Source of the DNA: Desulfobacterales bacterium
Lineage (GTDB): Bacteria > Desulfobacterota > Desulfobacteria > Desulfobacterales > C00003060
DNA: 13,099 bases
Assembly (NCBI GenBank): GCA_030668505.1
Contig: DAOUTV010000022.1
Span: 1 to 13,099, forward strand
Direction: 5' to 3'
This document shows positions 6,954-13,067 of the stretch, in pieces. The first letter of the stretch is position 1, and each line of letters opens with the position of its first letter. Position numbers and translations under genes: made by a program. Under the pieces are notes generated by a model. It saw only the letters and a program-made list of their open reading frames with translations. It was not told the origin of the DNA and did not search any database.

Positions 6954-7475
6954 CTAGGATCCTATGCGGTAAATAGCGGGTAAGGCACGATATTTTTCAT
7001 CAAAATCGAGCCCGTATCCCACCAGAAATCCTTGCTCAACCATAATACCCGCATAATCGATGGGAACTTGGACCTCACGTCGTTCTGACTTATCGATAAA
7101 AGCACATACTTTAACCGATTTTGGGGAAAATGATTTGAGGTGGTCCAAAAGATATGCAATTGTCACGCCAGAGTCGATAATATCCTCAACAATCAGAACA
7201 TCCCGATTCCTTATGTCAAGCTCAGCTTCTTTGGTGATCCGGATGGTCCCGGAGGATGTTGTGTTGGAACCGTAACTTGCTAGGCGAACAAAATCAACCT
7301 GGACGGGAATGGTAATCTCGCGGATAAGGTCGGCCAGGAAAATAAAGCAACCTTTTAGGACACCAAGGACAACAAGTTCCTTTCCCGTATAATCTTCTGA
7401 AATGCGTTGTGCCAGGCCTTTAACCTTTTGCGAGATTTCAGCCCTAGACAATACGGGGATCATTTCTTCCGGCAT
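6954..7475 (-). CDS. hpt: Hypoxanthine phosphoribosyltransferase
   Basis: This cytoplasmic purine-salvage enzyme transfers the phosphoribosyl group of PRPP to hypoxanthine (and usually guanine), giving IMP or GMP. It has 173 residues, typical for bacterial Hpt. Visible motifs are LKG (40-42) for pyrophosphate binding, SYGSNTTSSG (68-76) in the flexible loop, the PRPP-binding signature VLIVEDIIDSGVT (93-105) with the acidic pair E97/D98, K129 in the base-binding segment, and the C-terminal GYGLDFDEKYRALP block (153-166). AAGGTGG lies about 7 nt before the ATG. Only 9 bp separate it from the stop of the upstream dnaJ-type gene and 16 bp from the next gene, so the three form an operon. Xanthine or guanine-specific relatives are less likely given the loop and C-terminal motifs. 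Confidence 0.93.
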   Translation of the reverse strand: MPEEMIPVLSRAEISQKVKGLAQRISEDYTGKELVVLGVLKGCFIFLADLIREITIPVQVDFVRLASYGSNTTSSGTIRITKEAELDIRNRDVLIVEDIIDSGVTIAYLLDHLKSFSPKSVKVCAFIDKSERREVQVPIDYAGIMVEQGFLVGYGLDFDEKYRALPAIYRIGS

Positions 7476-7484
7476 AGATCCACC

Positions 7485-8420
7485 TTAGAGCCCGGTCTCT
7501 GACAGTTCCTGAATCAGAGCCTTCTGTTTCTTGTTCAGGCGTTTAGGGGGCTTGACGAGAATGCGTGCGTATAGGTTTCCCCTTCGATCAGTTCTCATTT
7601 CTGGAAGGCCGTATCCCTTCATGCGCATCTTGGTTTGATGCTGTGTCCCGGGGGGTATTTTCAGGTTCAAGTTTTTTCCGTCCACAGTTGGAATCTGTAT
7701 CTGCGTTCCCAAGAGTGCCTCGGTTAACTTGATTTCTCGGTCTACATAAACGTCATGGCCAACCAGGCTAAAAACAGGATCATCAAGTACCTTGGCCTGA
7801 ATGTACAGGTCTCCAGGTGGTCCACCAAAGGCCCCGGGCTGCCCCTTTCCGGCTAATCGTAGTTTTTTGCCGGTCGTCATTCCCTTGGGAATCTTGACAT
7901 CTATCCTTTTCTGTTTTCCACCTTGCTCCAGGGCTATGGTCTTGGTCGTACCGCGGAGCACATCCTGGAGGGTCAGGGGTAGCTCATATACCAGGTCCGA
8001 TCCTTTGACTTGAGCCCTTTGGCCTGTTGTATAGGCACTGAAAGGATCTCCCCCAAAACTAAATCCGCATCTTCGGCCATGGCCGCCACCACCACCCATA
8101 AAGATATTTGCGAAACCGCTGTCGTTGAAGCCAAACTCTTTGAAGATATCACCGAAATTGAAACCCTTGAATATGTCTTCCTGTGAGTAACGCTGGCTGA
8201 AACCAGAGGCACCAAAGGTATCGTACTGCTCCCGTTTTTCCTTATCACTCAAAACAGCATATGCCTCGCTGATTTTTTTGAACATTTCTTCGGCAGACTT
8301 ATCCCCCTTGTTACGATCGGGATGATATTTCATGGCGAGTTTGCGATAAGCCTTCTTTATTTCGCTCTCGCTAGCGTTCTTGTTAACGTTCAGGGTCTTA
8401 TAGTAATCGGCTTCAGACAT
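7485..8420 (-). CDS. DnaJ/CbpA-type co-chaperone without zinc finger
   Basis: This type B J-domain protein stimulates the DnaK ATPase and delivers substrates. The 311-residue protein has a J domain (about 4-68) with HPD at 33-35 and a Gly/Phe-rich stretch (about 70-135, including FGFNDSGFANIFMGGGGG). The C-terminal beta-sandwich substrate-binding region runs from about 142 to 305 (DLVYELPLTLQDVLRGTTK, then VDVKIPKG-like and GDLYIQAKV blocks). The CxxCxGxG zinc-finger repeats of true DnaJ are absent, which points to the CbpA/DnaJ2 class. The frame opens at TTG 8423, but ATG 8420 is chosen because AAAGGA lies 6-7 nt before it. A strong promoter at 8481-8508 probably drives dnaJ-hpt-DUF3426. No CIRCE element is seen, so heat control of that type is unlikely. 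Confidence 0.9.
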   Translation of the reverse strand: MSEADYYKTLNVNKNASESEIKKAYRKLAMKYHPDRNKGDKSAEEMFKKISEAYAVLSDKEKREQYDTFGASGFSQRYSQEDIFKGFNFGDIFKEFGFNDSGFANIFMGGGGGHGRRCGFSFGGDPFSAYTTGQRAQVKGSDLVYELPLTLQDVLRGTTKTIALEQGGKQKRIDVKIPKGMTTGKKLRLAGKGQPGAFGGPPGDLYIQAKVLDDPVFSLVGHDVYVDREIKLTEALLGTQIQIPTVDGKNLNLKIPPGTQHQTKMRMKGYGLPEMRTDRRGNLYARILVKPPKRLNKKQKALIQELSETGL

Positions 8421-8456
8421 CAATGGTCCTTTTTTGGAGAAGCATAGAATGAGATA

Positions 8457-8484
8457 TTGAAACGTGATATATGATGAATAAATA
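8457..8484 (+). promoter_or_regulatory. Possible promoter for the biotin ligase gene
   Basis: TTGAAA (8457-8462), a 16-bp spacer and TAAATA (8479-8484) lie on the plus strand about 60 bp before the start codon. They overlap the divergent dnaJ promoter, so the two could interfere. The match is moderate. Confidence 0.35.
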
Positions 8485-8508
8485 TAACTGAATTCCTTAC
8501 AATGTCAA
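8481..8508 (-). promoter_or_regulatory. Sigma-70-type promoter for the dnaJ-hpt operon
   Basis: On the minus strand a perfect TTGACA (8508-8503), a 16-bp spacer and TATATT (8486-8481) lie about 60 bp upstream of the dnaJ-type start. This is the best promoter match in the window. Activity is inferred. Confidence 0.65.
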
Positions 8509-8542
8509 GGAAATAACAGGCCACACAATGGGTTGAAAAGTC

Positions 8543-9370
8543 ATGAGTCTAGGTCTAAACCAAAGAACCCCAAACAGGCTTTCCACGCATGCAATCAAGG
8601 AACACCTAAGAACTCAATGGCTCGGCCAACAGGCGGTTTATTGCTTTGATGTAGTTGAATCGACTAATGCAGAGGCGAATCGTCTGGCTCGAGAGGGTGC
8701 CCCGGAAGGGACGTTGATAGTGGCTAACACGCAAACCAAAGGCCGGGGCCGCCAGGGGCGCTCCTGGGTCTCCCCTCCGGAAAGCGGGCTATATCTTTCC
8801 ATCATCTTGAGACCTAGTTGCCCCCCTGGCTGGTTTCCAAGACTCACGTTAACCGCTGGCGTAGCCGTGGCTTCTGCAATTCAGGACATCGGGCTGAGAC
8901 CTCAGCTCAAATGGCCAAACGATATTCTGATTGCCGATCTGAAGGTTGCGGGTATTTTAACGGAGGCTGTCTTCGACAATAGACGTATAGGTTTTGCTAT
9001 TGTTGGTATCGGTATAAATGTGAATACGGAACCGGACGAGTTTCCGATTTCTTGCAGAAGCCTGGCCACCTCTCTTCGACTTGGCCTTGGTAAACCGGTC
9101 TCGCGTATCGATTTTCTTCAAACCCTACTGCACCGTCTCGAACAATGGTACGGTTTTTTCTGCACAGGGGCATATGAGACCGTTGTAGATGCGTGGTGTA
9201 AATTTGATAACACCCTGGGAAGAGTGGTTGAGGTGTTCCTCACGGAAAAGAGGCTTGTCGGTGTAGCCGAAGCGTTGGAGCCGGACGGCACACTTTTGGT
9301 TCGCGACAAAAAGGGTTTCCTGCACAGAGTCGTTGCAGGGGATGTCGTGCATTGTCGTCCGGAATCGTGA
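8543..9370 (+). CDS. birA: Biotin-protein ligase, no repressor domain
   Basis: This enzyme activates biotin with ATP to biotinyl-AMP and attaches it to a lysine of carboxyl-carrier proteins. In the 275-residue sequence the catalytic domain begins at FDVVESTNAEA (35-45). It contains the biotinyl-AMP loop GRGRQGRSW (67-75), KWPND (123-127), K134 in KVAGILTE, and GIGINVN (155-161). A small SH3-like C-terminal domain follows (about 222-270). There is no N-terminal winged-helix DNA-binding domain: only about 30 residues precede the catalytic core, and they resemble the linker seen in bifunctional BirA. It is therefore a monofunctional (group I) ligase that should not repress biotin genes directly. 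The Shine-Dalgarno before ATG 8543 is weak. It is divergent from the dnaJ operon and has no co-directional neighbour nearby. Confidence 0.93.
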   Translation: MSLGLNQRTPNRLSTHAIKEHLRTQWLGQQAVYCFDVVESTNAEANRLAREGAPEGTLIVANTQTKGRGRQGRSWVSPPESGLYLSIILRPSCPPGWFPRLTLTAGVAVASAIQDIGLRPQLKWPNDILIADLKVAGILTEAVFDNRRIGFAIVGIGINVNTEPDEFPISCRSLATSLRLGLGKPVSRIDFLQTLLHRLEQWYGFFCTGAYETVVDAWCKFDNTLGRVVEVFLTEKRLVGVAEALEPDGTLLVRDKKGFLHRVVAGDVVHCRPES

Positions 9371-9381
9371 ACCGTCAAAAG

Positions 9382-9456
9382 GATTGTCGATTGTCGATTG
9401 AAAATTGTCGATTGAAAATCCCAAACCCCAAATCGTTAATCATCAATCATCAATCG
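9382..9456. repeat. Short-period GATTG tract with partial inverse
   Basis: GATTGTC, GATTGTC, GATTGAAAATTGTC and GATTGAAAATC fill 9382-9420. After a C/A-rich spacer, AATCGTTAATCATCAATCATCAATCG (9431-9456 by units of AATCATC) is roughly complementary. A transcript could form an imperfect hairpin just after the birA stop. There is no U run, so intrinsic termination is uncertain. Confidence 0.55.
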
Positions 9457-9532
9457 AATGACAAATGACGCTTCACAGACATAGGCGAGCGAATACCTTG
9501 ACGTTTCCATATTTTTTGTGCTACGTGCAAGT

Positions 9533-9676
9533 CAATGTCATTAACTTAAGAGTCCAGCCTCCCCCCTTTGCCAAAGGGGGGTCGGGGGGGGTTATCCAAC
9601 CTCTCGAAATCCCCCTAAATCCCCCTTTTTCAAAGGGGGACTTTCAGTGGCCATAGCCCTTAAGTTAATGACATTG
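9533..9676 (+). mobile_element. Miniature inverted-repeat element (MITE), copy 1
   Basis: This 144-bp element has perfect 18-bp terminal inverted repeats, CAATGTCATTAACTTAAG at 9533-9550 and its complement at 9659-9676. A perfect 10-bp target duplication, ACGTGCAAGT, lies at 9523-9532 and 9677-9686. The interior has no coding capacity. It carries two hairpins built from CCCCCTTT/AAAGGGGG words (9561-9581 and 9621-9639) and a GGGGG/AAATCCCCC pairing between them. The CCCCCTAAATCCCCC core resembles a very widespread bacterial intergenic repeat. It must have been moved by a transposase encoded elsewhere. The 10-bp duplication is compatible with an IS4-like transposase, but that assignment is a guess. 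Confidence 0.88.
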
Positions 9677-9735
9677 ACGTGCAAGTCGTAAAACAACAAA
9701 CAACAAATAACCAATAACCAATTTCGATGCATGAG

Positions 9736-9752
9736 AAAGGAGTAGTAAGGTG
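9736..9752 (+). promoter_or_regulatory. Ribosome binding site and GTG start of etfB
   Basis: AAAGGAG at 9736-9742 is followed after 7 nt by GTG 9750-9752. The reading gives MDIVVLLKQVPDTE, the standard EtfB N-terminus, so the GTG start is well supported. Confidence 0.8.
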
Positions 9753-10538
9753 GATATTGTTGTCTTGCTTAAGCAGGTGCCTGATACAGAGACTTTGATC
9801 CAAATTGCCGGCGACAAAGCCTCTATCAGAACAGAAGATGTCAAATGGGTCATCAACCCATACGACGAGTTTGCTGTTGAAGAAGCGCTCCGAATCAAAG
9901 AGAAGCATGCCGGAAAAGTGATAATTCTTAGCATGGGACCTGAGCGAGCTGTTGAGTCCATCCGCACTGCGTTGGCCATGGGTGCGGACGAAGGGGTGTT
10001 GATAGACGATCCGGCTACCCAGGGGAGTGACGCACTGGGCACTGCCAAGGTGCTGGCTGCTGCTTTAAAAGATACTGGCTACGATCTCGTCATAGCAGGT
10101 CAGCGGGCTGTTGATGATGATGGCTATCAGGTTCCGGCTGCTGTTGCAGAACTGCTTGGTATTGCTCAGGTTTCTATGGTTGTTAAGGAAGAAATAACTG
10201 ACGGCAAGATTAGGTGTGAGTGCACAATTGAGGGCGGGATTATGGTACTCGAGACTGACCTGCCCGCCCTTTTTACTACCCAAAGAGGCATCAATGAACC
10301 CCGATATGCCTCGCTTCCGGGCATCATGAAGGCGAAGAAGAAGCCCTTAATCAAAAAAACTTTGGCCGATCTTAAGGTAGATCCGAGTGAAGTGGGGGAG
10401 GCCCAGGCAAAATGTCGAGTTAAGAGTTTGTCCTTTCCACCAGAAAGGTCACCTGGGAGGATCATTGATGGAGAAACAGTAGAGGCCAAGGCGGCTCAAC
10501 TCGTAAAATTACTCAAAGAAGAGGCAAAAGTTATTTGA
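9750..10538 (+). CDS. etfB: Electron transfer flavoprotein, beta subunit
   Basis: EtfB pairs with EtfA to form a cytoplasmic FAD-containing electron carrier. It takes electrons from acyl-CoA and similar dehydrogenases and passes them to membrane ETF:quinone oxidoreductases or related partners. The 262 residues begin MDIVVLLKQVPDTE. INPYDEFAVEEALRIKE lies at 35-51, the nucleotide-binding segment GQRAVDDDGYQVP at 117-129, and the conserved partner-recognition region LPALFTTQRGINEPRY at 171-186. The VDDD form at 121-124 looks more like AMP-binding, non-bifurcating ETFs than the GDT-type motif reported for bifurcating ones; this is an inference from memory of alignments. It is followed by etfA, but 189 bp of repeat-bearing DNA intervene, unusual for this pair. 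A miniature element lies just upstream and could separate it from its original promoter. Confidence 0.94.
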   Translation: MDIVVLLKQVPDTETLIQIAGDKASIRTEDVKWVINPYDEFAVEEALRIKEKHAGKVIILSMGPERAVESIRTALAMGADEGVLIDDPATQGSDALGTAKVLAAALKDTGYDLVIAGQRAVDDDGYQVPAAVAELLGIAQVSMVVKEEITDGKIRCECTIEGGIMVLETDLPALFTTQRGINEPRYASLPGIMKAKKKPLIKKTLADLKVDPSEVGEAQAKCRVKSLSFPPERSPGRIIDGETVEAKAAQLVKLLKEEAKVI

Positions 10539-10727
10539 ACTAAAGGAGGTCGTCCAAATCGGAGTACTGGAGCAATTTTCGCATCTCGGATTGCGGATTC
10601 TTTTGATTCCTTTAACTTTAGGCACTTTAGTTCACTTTAGATCACTTTAGGCACTCCATTATTGATCAATGACCAATACCGAATTCCGGATAACAGACGA
10701 CCAATGACAAAAACAGGAGAGACTAAC
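10539..10727. other. etfB-etfA gap with orphan Shine-Dalgarno and array
   Basis: A strong Shine-Dalgarno-like AAAGGAGGT lies at 10542-10550, only a few bases after the etfB stop, but no ATG, GTG or TTG follows at a usable distance. An ACTTTAG array (10615-10655) and short-word sequence then fill the gap before the real etfA ribosome binding site. No clear promoter was found. Confidence 0.6.
10615..10655 (+). repeat. ACTTTAG 9/10-bp phased array, copy C
   Basis: The units are ACTTTAGGC, ACTTTAGTTC, ACTTTAGATC, ACTTTAGGC and ACT, 41 bp, differing by one base from the copies at serS and the prenyl synthase gene. It is preceded by the same CTTTA as copy B. It ends 72 nt before the etfA ATG. Confidence 0.87.
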
Positions 10728-11696
10728 ATGGCACAGGGTGTTTTGGTATTTGCAGAACAAGTTGATGGAAATTTTCGTAAGATTGCCTATGAGGCTGTGA
10801 GCGAAGGGAGACGGCTGGCCGATACCCTTGGCGATACTGTAAGCGCAGTCGTATTTGGCTCCGGCGTAGAGGGAATTGCCGGAGAACTGGCACAATACGG
10901 GGCAGACAAAATTTTTGTGGGGGATGATCCGGCCTTGGCTGACTACACCACAGACGCTTACACGAACATGCTTTTCGAAGTCGTCAAGGATAACGATCCT
11001 AGGATTCTGCTTTTTGGGGCTTCAAGCAGGGGCAAAGACCTGTCTGCACGGCTGGCAGCGCGTTTGGGAGTTGGCCTTGCCATGGATTGCATTGCCTTAA
11101 AGCTTGACGGAGAAAAACTCATTGCCACAAGACCTATGTACGGGGGCAAGGTTCTTGCCGAGGTAGCCCTTGAAGGGGTACCGCAAATGTCAGCCATACG
11201 TCCTAATGTAATGGAGATTGTGCAATCACCAAAGGCGGGGGATTTGGAAAAGGTTGCAATAAAAACAGATGTCGTCAAGACACGGGTTGTGGAAAAGAGG
11301 CTGGAGGTTGCCTCCAAAATAGACCTAACCGAGGCGGATGTTATCGTGTCAGGTGGGCGCGGTATGGGAGGCCCTGACTTTGGCGCCATTGAGCAACTGG
11401 CCGAGGTTTTGGGTGGTACGGTAGGGGCATCAAGATCAGCGGTAGACGAAGGTTGGCGCCCTCATTCTGATCAGGTGGGCCAGACCGGAAAGGTCGTATC
11501 CCCAAACCTTTACATTGCTTGTGGCATCTCCGGGGCCATCCAGCACCTGGCCGGCATGGGATCATCTAAATATATTGTAGCCATAAACAAGGATCCGGAG
11601 GCACCCATCTTTAAAAAGGCTGATTACGGTATCGTGGAAGACCTCTTTAAGGCGGTTCCAGCTATAATGGCCGAGTTGAAAAAACTAAAAGGGTAA
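10728..11696 (+). CDS. etfA: Electron transfer flavoprotein, alpha subunit
   Basis: EtfA carries most of the FAD-binding site of the ETF heterodimer. The 322-residue protein has an N-terminal alpha/beta domain (about 1-190) and the C-terminal FAD domain. Motifs in the latter are SGGRGMGG (208-215), GASRSAVDEGW (233-243), GQTGK (251-255), SGAIQH (268-273) and NKDPEAPIFKKADYGIVED (288-306), which together are diagnostic. The frame is open back to ATG 10662, but ATG 10728 is chosen: AGGAGA lies about 7 nt before it and the family N-terminus begins at MAQGVLVFAE. No ferredoxin or extra cysteine cluster is fused at the N-terminus. It is transcribed with etfB in principle, although the pair is separated by a repeat array. 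A second miniature element lies 55 bp after its stop. Confidence 0.95.
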   Translation: MAQGVLVFAEQVDGNFRKIAYEAVSEGRRLADTLGDTVSAVVFGSGVEGIAGELAQYGADKIFVGDDPALADYTTDAYTNMLFEVVKDNDPRILLFGASSRGKDLSARLAARLGVGLAMDCIALKLDGEKLIATRPMYGGKVLAEVALEGVPQMSAIRPNVMEIVQSPKAGDLEKVAIKTDVVKTRVVEKRLEVASKIDLTEADVIVSGGRGMGGPDFGAIEQLAEVLGGTVGASRSAVDEGWRPHSDQVGQTGKVVSPNLYIACGISGAIQHLAGMGSSKYIVAINKDPEAPIFKKADYGIVEDLFKAVPAIMAELKKLKG

Positions 11697-11751
11697 CGGA
11701 ATTGTCATGGGTCACTGGTCATTAGTCATTTGTTATCTGTTATCTGCTATC

Positions 11752-11894
11752 CAATGTCATTAACTTAAGCTCAAAATCTCCCCCTTTTCTAAAGGGGGGC
11801 GGGGGGGATTTCTTTGAAGAGTTTGAAAATCCCCCTAAATCCCCCTTTTTTAAAGGGGGACCTTAAAGGAACGGTTCTTAAGTTAATGACATTG
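11752..11894 (+). mobile_element. Miniature inverted-repeat element (MITE), copy 2
   Basis: This 143-bp element has the same 18-bp terminal inverted repeats as copy 1 (11752-11769 and 11877-11894). Its 10-bp target duplication is different but also perfect, ATCTGCTATC at 11742-11751 and 11895-11904. It has the same orientation as copy 1. The interior keeps the CCCCCTTTT/AAAGGGGG hairpins and a GGGGGATTT/AAATCCCCC stem, but the linking sequence differs. The target lies inside a GTTATCTG-type word tract, and removing the element and one duplication restores an unbroken tract. It carries no coding sequence. Confidence 0.88.
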
Positions 11895-11962
11895 ATCTGC
11901 TATCCGTTATCCGATTCTCGATCTTCCGTCCAGTGCCACCGTCGCGGGCTGTCCAGTTAACA

Positions 11963-12003
11963 ACTTTAGGCACTTTAGTTCACTTTAGTTCACTTTAGGC
12001 ACT
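11963..12003 (+). repeat. ACTTTAG 9/10-bp phased array, copy D
   Basis: The units are ACTTTAGGC, ACTTTAGTTC, ACTTTAGTTC, ACTTTAGGC and ACT (41 bp), identical to copy B although nearly 10 kb away. It ends 14 nt before the ATG of the prenyl synthase gene, in the place where a Shine-Dalgarno would be sought. Confidence 0.88.
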
Positions 12004-12017
12004 AACTGTACCTGCGT

Positions 12018-13067
12018 ATGAAGAGTCTGAAGGAACAGATTTTGGAGTCGGTCCGCCAGGACCTGGTTGAAATTGAGAGTGCCCTTGCCGATAACCTCAA
12101 ACCTTATCTCCCATTGGTCTCCCATGTAGCCAAATACATTATGTTCAGCGGCGGCAAAAGGATACGCCCGCTTCTGATGGTGCTATCAGCACGTCTTTGC
12201 GGCTACAAGGGAAACTATGACAAGACCTTGTCGGTTGTCTTTGAGTACCTTCATGCTGCCACCCTGCTTCATGATGACCTTGTTGACGGCGCCGACATCC
12301 GACGCGGCAACCCTGTGGCCCATTCGATTTGGGGAAACCCGGCCACGGTTTTGGTTGGAGACTTCCTGCTGGCCCGCTCCATCGCCATCGCGGCACAAAC
12401 GAATTCTGTTCCAATTATTGACATCCTTGCCAACACAACAGCCCAAATGTCCGAGGGGGAAATACACCAAATGTTACACCGCGGCGATCTTGCTGTGGAG
12501 GAAGCAGATTACATGGAGGTGATCAGGCGAAAGACCGCCTATTTGATTCAAGCAGCATGTCAAGTAGGGGCTTTGCTTGCGGACGCCCCAGGGGGACAGG
12601 TCCAGGCACTGGCTGACTATGGGCATCATTTGGGGATTGCCTTTCAGATGGCTGATGATCTTCTCGATTATACTGCGGATACCAGAGTGATTGGAAAGAC
12701 CATAGGAGCGGACCTGAGGGAAGGGAAGCTGACTTTGCCTGTTATCTATGCGCTGGATCGCGCCACCACGGAAGACCGCAGGCGTCTGGAAACCATCATT
12801 CAAGATATGGTAGCAGTCACCGAAGGACGAAGAGAAGAGGTTACCCTCAGCCCGAATGGTCAACTATTACGTGATGTGGATGCTAAAGACGCGGACTTTG
12901 AGACCGTGCTGGGGCTGATCAAGAAGTACGGTGGTATCGCATACACCAGAGAGCGTGCCCAGAAGCACATCGAACTAGCAAAGAAATGTCTTAACACATT
13001 TAGTACCTCAAAGCCGCGGGGGCTTCTAGAGCAGTTGGCCGATTATGTGCTAGTGCGAAATGTGTAA
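12018..13067 (+). CDS. Long-chain polyprenyl diphosphate synthase
   Basis: This trans-isoprenyl diphosphate synthase elongates allylic diphosphates with isopentenyl diphosphate. It most likely makes the side chain of menaquinone or ubiquinone (octaprenyl/heptaprenyl type, IspB-like). In the 349-residue protein, GGKRIRP (45-51) binds IPP, the first Asp-rich motif is DDLVD (86-90), K172/T173 lie in the conserved KTA, and the second Asp-rich motif is DDLLD (213-217), followed by GKTIGADLREGKLTLP. Ala at 81, five residues before the first Asp motif, is the small residue typical of long-chain enzymes rather than farnesyl or geranylgeranyl synthases. It is about 25 residues longer than E. coli IspB, with the extra length around 265-295. 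No Shine-Dalgarno is visible before ATG 12018, and the next in-frame Met would lose the IPP region. The chain length of the product is inferred. Confidence 0.9.
   Translation: MKSLKEQILESVRQDLVEIESALADNLKPYLPLVSHVAKYIMFSGGKRIRPLLMVLSARLCGYKGNYDKTLSVVFEYLHAATLLHDDLVDGADIRRGNPVAHSIWGNPATVLVGDFLLARSIAIAAQTNSVPIIDILANTTAQMSEGEIHQMLHRGDLAVEEADYMEVIRRKTAYLIQAACQVGALLADAPGGQVQALADYGHHLGIAFQMADDLLDYTADTRVIGKTIGADLREGKLTLPVIYALDRATTEDRRRLETIIQDMVAVTEGRREEVTLSPNGQLLRDVDAKDADFETVLGLIKKYGGIAYTRERAQKHIELAKKCLNTFSTSKPRGLLEQLADYVLVRNV

Larger units (their letters stand above)
9371..9749. other. Intergenic region filled with repeats, birA to etfB
   Basis: No gene is supported here. In order it holds a short-period GATTGTC/GATTGA tract and its partial inverse (9382-9456), a possible unassigned spacer (9457-9522), a 144-bp miniature transposable element with its target duplication (9523-9686), and an A/C-rich word tract (about 9692-9724) just before the etfB ribosome binding site. 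An apparent 63-codon frame at 9465-9656 runs through the mobile element and is not credible as a gene. Confidence 0.75.
11697..12017. other. Intergenic region filled with repeats, etfA to prenyl synthase
   Basis: No gene is supported here. It contains a GTCATT/GTTATCTG word tract (about 11702-11751) interrupted by a 143-bp miniature element (11752-11894), the continuation of the tract (11895-11920), about 40 bp of unremarkable DNA, and an ACTTTAG array ending 14 nt before the next ATG. No promoter of good quality was found. Confidence 0.75.

Noticed and set aside
8424..8542. Biotin operator or HTH-coding fragment upstream of birA
   Set aside because: No BirA-type palindrome and no frame coding a winged helix is present; the gap holds only divergent promoters.
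9465..9656. A 63-codon plus-strand frame
   Set aside because: Its second half is the interior of the miniature element and it stops there; there is no ribosome binding site or protein-like composition.
9750..11696. Electron-bifurcating ETF system
   Set aside because: No dehydrogenase, FixC/FixX or ferredoxin gene is adjacent, and the EtfB nucleotide motif (VDDDGYQVP) looks more like the non-bifurcating type; this cannot be settled from sequence reading alone.
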